Assembly (NCBI GenBank): GCA_002367255.1
Contig: DFBD01000134.1
Location: forward strand, 1 to 6,662
Direction of reading: 5' to 3'
Length of the DNA stretch: 6,662 nucleotides
Origin: Rhodobacterales bacterium UBA3089
GTDB taxonomy: Bacteria > Pseudomonadota > Alphaproteobacteria > Rhodobacterales > Rhodobacteraceae
Notes under the pieces: model-generated
Seen by the model: only the letters and a program-made list of their open reading frames with translations
What the model was told of the DNA's origin: nothing
The model's database searches: none
Shown here: piece after piece, positions 1 through 6,182 of the stretch
How the letters are laid out: the number at the start of each line of letters is the position of its first letter
Numbering within the stretch: position 1 is the first letter of the stretch
Position numbers and translations under genes: made by a program

Positions 1-2361
1 GATAACCCGGTAGGCGGCCTTTCGATGCTTCCCCCGAACTTCTGCCCCGACAGGAAGCGGAACAAGCCAGCCGTGGTTTTTAAGAATGGCAATTGCGGCT
101 TTTGCCTTTGGGCTTTCACGCAAACTGTTCGGCCCTTTTTGCATAACATCGGACAATAATACTTCAGGTTCAAACCAGGTATGCATTAGCCACTTTCGCA
201 ACAGTTCGGCTTCTTCAATTTTTTCGGAAATAACCGCCGCGTCGGCCAGCCTACGCGCTTCCAAAAGGTAGTATCGTGCAAGTGCGATCCCGTTGGCCAT
301 CGCTTCAGCATTCACGGCCTTCGCATCTTTGTTTTTCCACAACGTTAAGACCCCGGCTATCCTCGCCGCCTGTTCTGCGCTCTTGCTTGCGTAGGGCCGA
401 ATATGCGCCATGCTACCGCCATCCGACTGCGCCCGTTCGGTGTGATCGTAGTATTCATATAAAAGCTTCTGCGCTTCGCTTGATAAACCCAACGAATGCG
501 GTTCCAATTCGTTTTGTGTTCCTTCACGCAACGGCAAGCCCGTTTCCAATAAGGTTCGCAACTTGGCCGAAAAGGCTGCAATGGCTGTATCGCTTTCAGG
601 TCGAAACACTCGGCTTAACCGATGCCCAATTGTGCTTTCTGGTTCACAAATCAGAAAACGGGCCAGGAACCCCTGACCGCTGGCGACAGGGTCGGCAAGC
701 AATGGCCGTGCGGCAACTGGCTGAACCATCATATGGCTTGCCAAACGTCGCCCGCGCATAGTGCTGGCTCCATCCCCGGCCCTTGTTCTGTTGATGGGTG
801 TACCATCCCAGAAGTTGGATAACCCCGCGCAAGTTTTTAAGCGATTGTCGCTGTTCATTGCGTGGCCGCCCATGAAACTACCGCCTTCATCCGTAAACAG
901 ACCCAGCGACGGGTGTCCGATTCCAAAGAGTTTAACCAACCCTTCAAATGTGGGTTCTGTTGCTGTCCGATTTGGCGATAGGGGAGGTTCGGGCGCAGGA
1001 GGTAAATCATCCAAATTACGCTTCGCATCCTTAGCCTTTTCTCCATCGCCAGCAGCGCCCTTCATCAAACGGTTCCGTCGCGCATCCCAAAGCTTCTGAT
1101 CGGTATCGTAATTCGCGTAACGTGTTCGGTATTCGGCTGCTGCATCTGCTTCGTATTCACGAACCCCGTGCATCAGCAACTTATCGCACGCACTTTTTCG
1201 CTCGCCGGACTGGGCGATGGTAAGGCAAAACAACGAACAAGGCGCATAGCCACCCAAAGTTTCAACATCGGCAAAACCCTGCACTGCCAACGAGGCCACC
1301 GACAAGGCGCTTTGGGCTGCAACAGCAATGGGTGCCTGCGTTTTGTCTTGAACGGCTTCCACCACCTGTCTGAGGGGCCCCAATGCCGCTACTGGATAGG
1401 GCTTCCCCTTCGGCGTTTCGCGAACAAGAGGTTGTGGTCCTTCATCCGTAATTTCTGATGATTGACCAAGGCTAGCCCCATTCACTTCAAAACTGCTTGT
1501 TGGGCATGCCTTTGCTATGCCGGACTGTATGCCACTTTTTATTGTTGCCGAAGCTTCTTCGCAATTCAGACCGCATTTTTCAGTTGCGCTTAACAACTTG
1601 GCGGTTGCGTTATTATAATCCAGCCAGCCAAAACCGACGTATTCTCCAAGGCTAAATGCGGCCTTGTTTAGTGATTGGTTCCGTTCGCCTTTAGCGGCAG
1701 ATTCAACGCCTGCAAGTTGCTTTGACAGATGCTTTCCTATCTGTTCATTACTAGGTCTTTCAGGCTTATTGATTGCTGGTGCCTGTATTGACCGATCAGG
1801 ACCACCGGGCGCGCTAACCTGCCCATTCGTTTTGCGACTAAGCGCGTGCACTATCTCGACAGGAATATCAGGAATTTCACCATCAAGAATTGATGGTCCA
1901 TCCCACTGGTAACACCCACTTTCATTGCAGGAACCTGATGCAACAACATATCCACCTTCGCCACGTGTATCGATCCCAGGGCCAATAGCTTTGGCGGAGT
2001 TTTTTAACCCTTCTTGATGTTTGAAAAAGTGATGGCGACCACCGCTCGGCGTATGGCTTGTAGGTGCTTCACTCAAATCAATGCCGAGGTTTTCAATCGA
2101 TGTTTCCCCGAGTTTATCTCCCGAGTTTTTATCAACGTCCAAGTCAACTACGAAAAGACCGTTCTTTTCGCCTGTCGGCAACCCAATCATAGCATCAGGG
2201 AACGTAACCCACCAATCGCTGATGATTTTGGCGTCGGTTGTCGCTTCAGTCTTCCATTTAACATATGGCGTTTTGTCGGGCTTGCATGGAAACACCGAAT
2301 ACCCATTTTTTGCTAATTCAAGGGCAGCTTGAAGGGTGTTGAGTTTAGGCGGCTTTTTCAT
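1..2361 (-). CDS. Bifunctional primase-polymerase / DUF3987 helicase-like replication protein (3' end cut by window)
   Basis: A single open frame gives 787 residues without a stop. The N-terminal part (about 1-165) is a prim-pol domain (archaeo-eukaryotic primase fold): VVDLDVD at 71-77 supplies the catalytic acidic pair, TPSGGRHHFF at 104-113 holds the conserved His region, and GIDTRGEGGYVVASGS at 129-144 is the third motif. Residues about 219-285 (GERNQSLNKAAFSLG... to ...IKSGIQSGIAKA) match the helical linker usual in these proteins. Residues about 315-715 look like DUF3987, with a family-style P-loop SGERKS (385-390) and an acidic Walker B-like LFTDEGG (488-494). A winged-helix-like tail (ILKNHGWLVP) suggests that the true end lies shortly past the edge. 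The likely role is initiation, priming and unwinding during replication of the element. The ATG overlaps the alpA-like stop (ATGA) and has GGAG seven bases upstream, so the two are probably translationally coupled. Confidence 0.9.
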   Translation of the reverse strand, partial: MKKPPKLNTLQAALELAKNGYSVFPCKPDKTPYVKWKTEATTDAKIISDWWVTFPDAMIGLPTGEKNGLFVVDLDVDKNSGDKLGETSIENLGIDLSEAPTSHTPSGGRHHFFKHQEGLKNSAKAIGPGIDTRGEGGYVVASGSCNESGCYQWDGPSILDGEIPDIPVEIVHALSRKTNGQVSAPGGPDRSIQAPAINKPERPSNEQIGKHLSKQLAGVESAAKGERNQSLNKAAFSLGEYVGFGWLDYNNATAKLLSATEKCGLNCEEASATIKSGIQSGIAKACPTSSFEVNGASLGQSSEITDEGPQPLVRETPKGKPYPVAALGPLRQVVEAVQDKTQAPIAVAAQSALSVASLAVQGFADVETLGGYAPCSLFCLTIAQSGERKSACDKLLMHGVREYEADAAAEYRTRYANYDTDQKLWDARRNRLMKGAAGDGEKAKDAKRNLDDLPPAPEPPLSPNRTATEPTFEGLVKLFGIGHPSLGLFTDEGGSFMGGHAMNSDNRLKTCAGLSNFWDGTPINRTRAGDGASTMRGRRLASHMMVQPVAARPLLADPVASGQGFLARFLICEPESTIGHRLSRVFRPESDTAIAAFSAKLRTLLETGLPLREGTQNELEPHSLGLSSEAQKLLYEYYDHTERAQSDGGSMAHIRPYASKSAEQAARIAGVLTLWKNKDAKAVNAEAMANGIALARYYLLEARRLADAAVISEKIEEAELLRKWLMHTWFEPEVLLSDVMQKGPNSLRESPKAKAAIAILKNHGWLVPLPVGAEVRGKHRKAAYRVI

Positions 2362-2621
2362 TTTGCGACTCCGGAAGCACTGGATCGGTTATAGACTGAT
2401 TGCACTTCGTTGGCAGTGTTCGGCATATACGTTGCTACACGCTGCGTTTCGACCCACGCATTCAGATCGGAACCGCGATAAACAATTTTTCGACCAAGTG
2501 TGTAGTATGAAGGGCCACAGCCGCGATGCCGCCATTGTGCTAATTTTTCGCGATTGCCGATAATGCTTAGCTCGGAATCTCCAAGCACATAAATTCGGGT
2601 GTCATCAAATAGGTTTGTCAT
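2358..2621 (-). CDS. AlpA/excisionase-type helix-turn-helix protein (MerR-like HTH_17)
   Basis: This is an 87-residue protein. Its core, about residues 25-62, reads KLAQWRHRGCGPSYYTLGRK followed by IVYRGSDLNAWVETQRV. That is the typical pattern of the winged HTH_17/AlpA family (L..WR..G.GP...LG..V.Y...DL..W), used by excisionases and by the AlpA activator of integrase genes. The ATG at 2621 was chosen because GGAG sits eight bases upstream; an upstream TTG at 2654 would add 11 residues and lacks a comparable site. The stop overlaps the primase ATG (ATGA), so it is co-translated with the replication gene. By analogy it may act as recombination directionality factor, as transcription regulator of int/primase, or both; the sequence does not decide. 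The C-terminal 25 residues are polar and probably unstructured. Confidence 0.85.
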   Translation of the reverse strand: MTNLFDDTRIYVLGDSELSIIGNREKLAQWRHRGCGPSYYTLGRKIVYRGSDLNAWVETQRVATYMPNTANEVQSVYNRSSASGVAK

Positions 2622-2708
2622 GGTGAACGCTCCAATAGTAATTGTTGCGATCAATGAACATTCAACGACATTCGGAAATAAGGTGAAGGTTTCCTATAAA
2701 TATTCACC
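2622..2708 (-). promoter_or_regulatory. Possible regulatory gap before the alpA-like gene
   Basis: This is the only internal gap in an otherwise overlapping gene string. It contains ACATTC twice (2658-2663 and 2668-2673), ten bases apart start to start and so on the same DNA face, and a loose inverted repeat GGTGAA/TTCACC (2682-2687 and 2703-2708). I see no convincing sigma-70 promoter. AlpA/Xis-type proteins bind short direct repeats, so an operator here is plausible but unproven. Confidence 0.25.
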
Positions 2709-3245
2709 CTAAAAATTCAGGGTTGTAACTCCAATTGTTTGGTAGCCTTCAGGATAGTCAGTGTTTGCCAGTTTTCCACGGTTGTCCGGCATTGCGACGA
2801 AGTTTAGGAACTCCATAATTATTGGTGTAAGCTGCAGGGAAGGTGCAAGCAGTACATTCAATTCACTTGCAATGGTTGTATCGCCGATTGAAGAAACCGT
2901 TCTTGTTTTTTTAGGCCGATTGGCTCGGTGTTTGGCCCAGTATGATTTCACGGTTTCTTCTTCGAGATCAGGATAATAATCCAACAACATCTTTTTGGCT
3001 CTATAAGCTTTAACACCCCAGAAAAACATTATTCGCCCGATTTCAAAAATGACTTTCGCCTCTGGTCCATCGGTTTTTCTTTTTGGGCCCGTTTTGAATG
3101 TGAAGTTACCACGTAACACACTCACAATGTGTTCGCGAATGCCTGGGGTAATATAGCCACCCGACTGAACGTAATTCGCAAGATATTCAACGCCTTTATC
3201 TTTCGTCTGTTCAATTATTACTGAATCTGGAATATCAACCTCCAT
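2709..3245 (-). CDS. Hypothetical protein, 178 residues, coupled to the integrase gene
   Basis: I do not recognise this protein. The ATG at 3245 overlaps the integrase stop by one base (TGATG) and has AGAGG seven bases upstream; a TTG one codon earlier is less likely. It has no signal peptide and no clear membrane segment. A basic stretch KTGPKRK (about 51-57) precedes a long, probably helical region (about 63-110: AKVIFEIGRIMFFWGVKAYR and on through YPDLEEETVKSYWAKHR) that ends in another basic run, RANRPKKTR. The balance of aromatic and basic residues would suit a small nucleic-acid-binding protein, but this is inference. Its position between int and the alpA-like gene suggests a role in excision, its control, or maintenance of the element; unrelated cargo is equally possible. 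It is probably a real gene, given the coupled start, the good ribosome binding site and a full-length open frame. Confidence 0.75.
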   Translation of the reverse strand: MEVDIPDSVIIEQTKDKGVEYLANYVQSGGYITPGIREHIVSVLRGNFTFKTGPKRKTDGPEAKVIFEIGRIMFFWGVKAYRAKKMLLDYYPDLEEETVKSYWAKHRANRPKKTRTVSSIGDTTIASELNVLLAPSLQLTPIIMEFLNFVAMPDNRGKLANTDYPEGYQTIGVTTLNF

Positions 3246-4426
3246 CAAGAAACCTCTCGAATAGATACGACATTATCTGGGGTGCTTGTTACATGCGCCG
3301 ACCAGCGATCCATCAGCACTCGTCTGCGGTCAATCAGGTCAGAACGCGCATAGGCCCGCTCTACGTCATTACCTACCTTGTGGGATAGACACATTTCGGC
3401 AACTTCGCGCGGTGCTTTCGCCACCTCGCTTACCCAATCTCTGAATGTTGATCTGAACCCATGTACCGTTACATCTTGTATTCCGATGCGGCGCAACAAC
3501 ATCAGCATGGACATATTGGACAACGGTTCGTTCCTTTTCTGGCCTTCAAAGGCGTACTCGCTTTGCATGGCTCGCAAGGGTTCCAGAATGGCCAGCATGG
3601 CATCAGTAAGCGGTACGCGATGTTCTTCGCCTGCCTTCATTCGTGCTGCTGGTACCGTCCATTGGCGAGCCTTGAAATCAATCTCACCCCATTTTGCTTC
3701 CAACACTTCGCTTGTACGGGAGGCGGTTAAAATGGTAAACATGAGGGCCTTTGCGGCCATCGCTGATCGTTTTTGCAGATCGGTGTAGAAGGCAGGCACA
3801 TCTCGCCATGCCATCGCCTTGTGGTGTTCCACCTTGGCGCGCACCTTTGGCAACACCCTTGCATTGTGGATTTCGGTCACGGGATTTTCACCACTCCTGA
3901 AACCTTTGGATTTCGCAACGTCGAGAACTATCTTGATGCGTTGTGACAAGCGTCTGGCTGTTTCCTGTTTTTCCGTCCAAATAGGGGTTAGGCACAACAA
4001 TATCTCTGGTTGCCCAATATCGGACACCGGAAGGCGGCCAATTTTTGGAAACGCATAATCGCGCAATGTGTTGACCCACTGATCACCGTGCTTTGGATTC
4101 GACCACGTCGGCAGGCGTTCCTGGTGAACTTGCCTCGCCATTTCTTCAAATGTTGGAATGTCTTTCTTGGCATCAAACAATGGATCGCCACCCTGCCGAG
4201 CAACTCGACGATATTCCTGCGCCTGTTCGCGCGCCTCTTGAAGCGAAACATAGCTCGCGCCACCTAATCCATAGTCGCAACGCTTGCCTTTTACGGTCAC
4301 ACGCAGCATCCAGCGGCGTGCGCCAGAGGGGTCGACGACCAAATATAGGCCGCTTCCGTCGCCATGCCTGCCAGCTTTTGCAGTCTCGACTCCACGCTTT
4401 GACAGCTTACCAGTTAGATGCCCCAA
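3245..4426 (-). CDS. int: Tyrosine recombinase (P4-type integrase) with N-terminal DUF4102 arm-binding domain
   Basis: It catalyses site-specific integration and excision of the element at the tRNA 3' end. From the TTG start it has 393 residues, normal for the family. The N-terminal DUF4102 domain (about 5-85) contains GRHGDGSGLYLVV and YGLGGASYVSLQEARE; a SAM-like core-binding domain spans about 90-190. In the catalytic domain the full set of active-site residues is visible: R237 (TASRTSEVLEAKW), K264 (ARMKAGEEHRVPL), H322 and R325 (VHGFRSTFRDW), H349 (CLSHKVGNDV) and the nucleophile Y359 (VERAYARSDL). The TTG at 4426 is preferred because GGAGG lies seven bases upstream and homology begins there. 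An in-frame GTG at 4465 would add 13 residues (VWGKVWGESGGYY) but has no ribosome binding site. The stop overlaps the next gene. The gene appears intact. Confidence 0.95.
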   Translation of the reverse strand: MGHLTGKLSKRGVETAKAGRHGDGSGLYLVVDPSGARRWMLRVTVKGKRCDYGLGGASYVSLQEAREQAQEYRRVARQGGDPLFDAKKDIPTFEEMARQVHQERLPTWSNPKHGDQWVNTLRDYAFPKIGRLPVSDIGQPEILLCLTPIWTEKQETARRLSQRIKIVLDVAKSKGFRSGENPVTEIHNARVLPKVRAKVEHHKAMAWRDVPAFYTDLQKRSAMAAKALMFTILTASRTSEVLEAKWGEIDFKARQWTVPAARMKAGEEHRVPLTDAMLAILEPLRAMQSEYAFEGQKRNEPLSNMSMLMLLRRIGIQDVTVHGFRSTFRDWVSEVAKAPREVAEMCLSHKVGNDVERAYARSDLIDRRRVLMDRWSAHVTSTPDNVVSIREVS

Positions 4427-4433
4427 ATAATAA

Positions 4434-4438
4434 CCTCC
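4434..4438 (-). promoter_or_regulatory. Shine-Dalgarno site selecting the TTG start of int
   Basis: GGAGG on the minus strand lies seven bases before TTG at 4426-4424. It is the only strong ribosome binding site near the 5' end of the integrase frame, and it argues against the upstream GTG at 4465. Confidence 0.7.
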
Positions 4439-4445
4439 GCTTTCG

Positions 4446-4465
4446 CCCCACACTTTACCCCACAC
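4446..4465. repeat. Tandem 8-base repeat CCCCACAC, 12-base period, just before int
   Basis: CCCCACAC occurs at 4446-4453 and again at 4458-4465, separated by TTTA. If the TTG start is right, both copies are non-coding and lie in the int leader. Short direct repeats beside an integrase gene are typical of arm-type Int or Xis binding sites; that role is inferred. Confidence 0.4.
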
Positions 4466-4489
4466 AGTGAGTGATATTGCATGTAATCG

Positions 4490-4518
4490 AATATATGTGA
4501 ATTTAAAGGCGACAGCAA
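4490..4518 (-). promoter_or_regulatory. Candidate sigma-70-type promoter for int
   Basis: On the minus strand, TTGCTG (4518-4513) is followed after 17 bases by TATATT (4495-4490). The -10 matches the consensus at five of six bases, the -35 at three of six. Transcription would begin near 4483, leaving a leader of about 57 bases before the TTG start that includes the CCCCACAC repeats. Confidence 0.35.
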
Positions 4519-4528
4519 AATAGGCTTA

Positions 4529-4552
4529 TAAATAAGGCGCAAACCTTATCTA
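4529..4552. repeat. Imperfect inverted repeat between tRNA-Ser and int
   Basis: TAAATAAGG (4529-4537) and CCTTATCTA (4544-4552) pair as a nine-base stem with one G-U wobble around a six-base loop. It lies 35 bases past the tRNA CCA on the element side. It could be a weak terminator for the tRNA transcript, but the stem is AT-rich and no clean T-run follows on the minus strand. An Int/Xis binding site is an alternative. Confidence 0.35.
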
Positions 4553-4586
4553 AAGCTATTGATTGCAATTGAATGAAATGGGTCTC

Positions 4587-4612
4587 TGGCGGAGACGAAG
4601 GGATTCGAACCC
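4587..4612 (-). other. Probable attachment-site region (3' end of tRNA-Ser)
   Basis: The T-arm, acceptor strand and CCA of the tRNA face the integrase gene. Tyrosine integrases of this type usually recombine in the tRNA 3' end, leaving a copy of this segment at the far end of the element. The exact core is unknown and the second copy is outside the window, so the limits given are approximate. Confidence 0.5.
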
Positions 4613-4676
4613 TCGATACCGTTCCCGGTATACTCCCTTAGCAGGGGAGCGCCTTCGACCACTCGGCCACGTCTCC
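4587..4676 (-). tRNA. tRNA-Ser, anticodon GCT (reads AGC/AGU)
   Basis: The minus strand folds as a class II tRNA of 90 bases including CCA. The acceptor stem is GGAGACG/CGTCTCC with discriminator G and encoded CCA. The anticodon stem CTCCC/GGGAG encloses the loop CTGCTAA, with anticodon GCT at 4642-4640. A long variable arm, ACCG with CGGT, marks it as serine-type, and the T-loop is GGTTCGAATCC. The gene is complete, so the element beside it has kept or restored the 3' end. Confidence 0.97.
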
Positions 4677-4684
4677 GAGGAGGT

Positions 4685-4713
4685 GTTTAGCCTTTCACAA
4701 AGGGATTCCACAA
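4685..4713 (-). promoter_or_regulatory. Candidate promoter of tRNA-Ser
   Basis: On the minus strand, TTGTGG (4713-4708) lies 17 bases from CTAAAC (4690-4685), which ends eight bases before the mature tRNA 5' end. Position and spacing suit a tRNA promoter, but both hexamers are imperfect. No terminator is visible between the upstream EI24 gene and the tRNA. Confidence 0.35.
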
Positions 4714-4741
4714 GCGGTTTTTTTGTTGTTAAGTTCGAGGG

Positions 4742-5437
4742 CTACGAACGCCCCTGAATTCGGTGAAATTGGTGGGTGAAAACAGCGACGCCCAATAGCG
4801 GAACTACGAGGTTTATCACTGGAAACGACAGTGGGATGGCCATGAAAATGCCCGTCAACCAAATCTCCATGAAGTGTTTTTTTCGAAGCTTGTTAGCCGC
4901 GGCCATACCTATGCGTCGGGCGGCGACTAGTTGGAAATACTCGCGCCCCAAAAGGAAACCGTTGACTATCCAGAATATGAACGGGGCCAGTATGGTGGAA
5001 GTGAAGTAGATGATCAGCGCTAATAGGTTGGCCAGCACCATGATACCAACAAACTTGGCGGCATCTATCATAACCTTGGTGAAGGGCAGGCTCTCGGCTG
5101 GGGGAAGGTTCGCGTAGTGTTTGGCCTCGACCGCGTCGGCGATGTCTTCGATGAAGAAACCGATCACCAGTGACGCCACCGGAAACATCAGGAAGGCGGA
5201 TAGCACTAACATGGCGATCAACGCACCGCCGGAAGCAATTGCGCCAAAACTGGCGAATTCTCCGATGAATGGCAAGGTGATCGAGTCGGGGATAGCCCAG
5301 CCGATCAGGAAGGTGAAGGCGCAGAATGTGGCGGCCAAAAAGGCCAGGGTCAGACCGATGGAGCGCCAGAAGACGGATTGGAACTTACGGTCGGTCAGTT
5401 GTGCCAACGCCAGTTGAAAGTCTTCGAACCAATTCAT
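4742..5437 (-). CDS. EI24-domain (CysZ-like) inner-membrane protein
   Basis: This 231-residue integral membrane protein resembles the EI24/CysZ family. Hydrophobic segments lie at about 26-48, 69-95, 127-162 (probably a re-entrant pair) and 193-220. The family signature GREYFQLVAARR is at 164-175, after FIFWIVNGFLLG. E. coli CysZ (about 250 residues) mediates sulfate uptake; many alphaproteobacterial EI24 proteins are untested, so the substrate here is not assigned. The ATG overlaps the stop of the upstream nitroreductase gene (ATGA) and has only a weak ribosome binding site, which points to translational coupling. The gene ends 65 bases before tRNA-Ser and no terminator is apparent. It belongs to the host flank rather than the element. 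Confidence 0.88.
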   Translation of the reverse strand: MNWFEDFQLALAQLTDRKFQSVFWRSIGLTLAFLAATFCAFTFLIGWAIPDSITLPFIGEFASFGAIASGGALIAMLVLSAFLMFPVASLVIGFFIEDIADAVEAKHYANLPPAESLPFTKVMIDAAKFVGIMVLANLLALIIYFTSTILAPFIFWIVNGFLLGREYFQLVAARRIGMAAANKLRKKHFMEIWLTGIFMAIPLSFPVINLVVPLLGVAVFTHQFHRIQGRS

Positions 5438-6012
5438 TCAGAGACCCATGTTGTGATGGTTTCTACGTCTGGGCGGGGACGTTCCGGCGGCGTCATGCGT
5501 TCGGTTCCAATGTGGATGAAACCGGCCACGAATTCGGATCTGGACAGGGAAAGGCCGTGGCGCAGGAAGGAACGGTCGCTTGCCATCCAGCCGGTCAGCC
5601 AGTTTGCGCCCCAACCACTGGCGAGGGCAGCATTTAGCATGGATAAGCAAACGGCACCGGCTGACAGGATTTGTTCGATCTCGGGAACCTTCGGAGAGGG
5701 TACGGGTGAGGATACGACCGCGACGACCAACCCTGCGTCAGCAAACTGTCGACGGGCTTTCTCCAGCTTGTCACCTTCGACACCCAGTTGCGGGCCACGT
5801 CTAACGACATCTTCGGCCAAACGTTGCAGGGCTGCGCCTTCCAGTACGATGAAACGCCATGGCTCTAGTTTGCCGTGGTCCGGTGTGCGGGCGGCGGCCG
5901 TTAGGATGGGGCCCAATTCCTGATGTGTTGGCACTGGCATGGCCAAAGTTTTGGCCGGGCGTGAGCGACGGGTTTGTAGGAATTCGAGCACTTCTGGGCG
6001 TGGATCGGACAT
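5434..6012 (-). CDS. Nitroreductase-family flavoprotein (YdjA-like)
   Basis: This is a 192-residue protein of the FMN-dependent NAD(P)H nitroreductase family, cytoplasmic and normally a homodimer. It resembles the short YdjA type (about 180 residues). RRSRPAK (15-21) supplies the FMN phosphate-binding arginines, ARTPDHGKLEPWRFIVL (41-57) is the characteristic PDHG...PWRF motif, and GWGANWLTGW (133-142) is the conserved C-terminal flavin-site segment. The physiological substrate is unknown for most of this subgroup. The ATG at 6012 is supported by AGGAG five bases upstream. It is the first gene of a two-gene operon whose second gene starts on its stop (ATGA). Confidence 0.92.
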   Translation of the reverse strand: MSDPRPEVLEFLQTRRSRPAKTLAMPVPTHQELGPILTAAARTPDHGKLEPWRFIVLEGAALQRLAEDVVRRGPQLGVEGDKLEKARRQFADAGLVVAVVSSPVPSPKVPEIEQILSAGAVCLSMLNAALASGWGANWLTGWMASDRSFLRHGLSLSRSEFVAGFIHIGTERMTPPERPRPDVETITTWVSE

Positions 6013-6182
6013 TACGGCTCCTGTTTGTTACATGGTGGTATTTCAGGGGCGTGGGGCAAAGTGTCAAGGTTTATACCCACTATACAAATGGACATGCACA
6101 CAGTAGAAGGCAGCCAACACAAATTGTTCCGCCGCGCGTTCGATCATTCCGCGCCCGTGACCCGCATTCCGAGAGATAAGAC
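6013..6182. promoter_or_regulatory. Divergent intergenic region between nitroreductase and DEAD-box helicase genes
   Basis: This 170-base region must hold the start signals of two divergent genes. The best minus-strand promoter candidate is TTGACA (6067-6062) with GAAATA 17 bases on (6044-6039). On the plus side, TATACA (6081-6086) could be a -10 for the helicase, but no good -35 precedes it; that would give a leader of about 90 bases. I see no RNA gene or riboswitch here. Confidence 0.4.
6039..6067 (-). promoter_or_regulatory. Candidate sigma-70 promoter of the nitroreductase-EI24 operon
   Basis: A perfect -35 TTGACA (minus strand, 6067-6062) and a weaker -10 GAAATA (6044-6039) have optimal 17-base spacing and lie 27 bases before the nitroreductase ATG. 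Using AAATAC with an 18-base spacer is an alternative reading. Confidence 0.45.

Larger units (their letters stand above)
1..4586 (-). mobile_element. tRNA-Ser-associated integrative element, tRNA-proximal end (phage-satellite or island type)
   Basis: Four minus-strand genes (tyrosine integrase, unknown 178-residue protein, AlpA-like regulator, primase-polymerase/DUF3987 protein) lie immediately beside the 3' end of a tRNA-Ser gene and all read away from it. A P4-type integrase next to a tRNA 3' end is the classical layout of a site-specifically integrated element, and the primase/helicase gene implies autonomous replication after excision. The right boundary is set at the tRNA CCA end; the left boundary lies outside the window. 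Hand-counted blocks are less GC-rich than the host flank. Without packaging, structural or transfer genes in view, a P4/PICI-like satellite, a replicating island and a prophage remnant all remain possible; a satellite is the favoured inference. Confidence 0.85.

Noticed and set aside
276..761. Plus-strand open frame of 161 codons, and others opposite the primase gene
   Set aside because: It lies fully antisense to the prim-pol/DUF3987 frame, whose motifs are unmistakable; composition is shadow-like (Arg, Ser, Pro and Cys rich).
855..1046. Second minus-strand frame of 63 codons inside the primase gene
   Set aside because: It is out of frame with the long continuous primase reading frame, which needs no frameshift across this region.
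2676..2685. AAATAAGGTG resembling AAATAAGGCG at 4530-4539, as a shared operator
   Set aside because: A nine-of-ten match between two regions of about 100 bases, counting both strands, is expected by chance about half the time.
4691..4703. CCTTT/AAAGG small hairpin upstream of tRNA-Ser as terminator of the EI24 operon
   Set aside because: The stem is only five pairs with a three-base loop, no T-run follows on the minus strand, and it falls within the spacer of the candidate tRNA promoter.
4563..4757. Plus-strand open frame of 64 codons with an RRRRDSNPR-like start
   Set aside because: It is the antisense translation of the tRNA-Ser gene, a familiar spurious prediction; it has no ribosome site and no protein-like features.
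5378..5923. Plus-strand open frame of 181 codons over the nitroreductase gene
   Set aside because: It is antisense to a gene with clear FMN-binding motifs, and has low-complexity Ser/Ala/Arg composition and no family resemblance.
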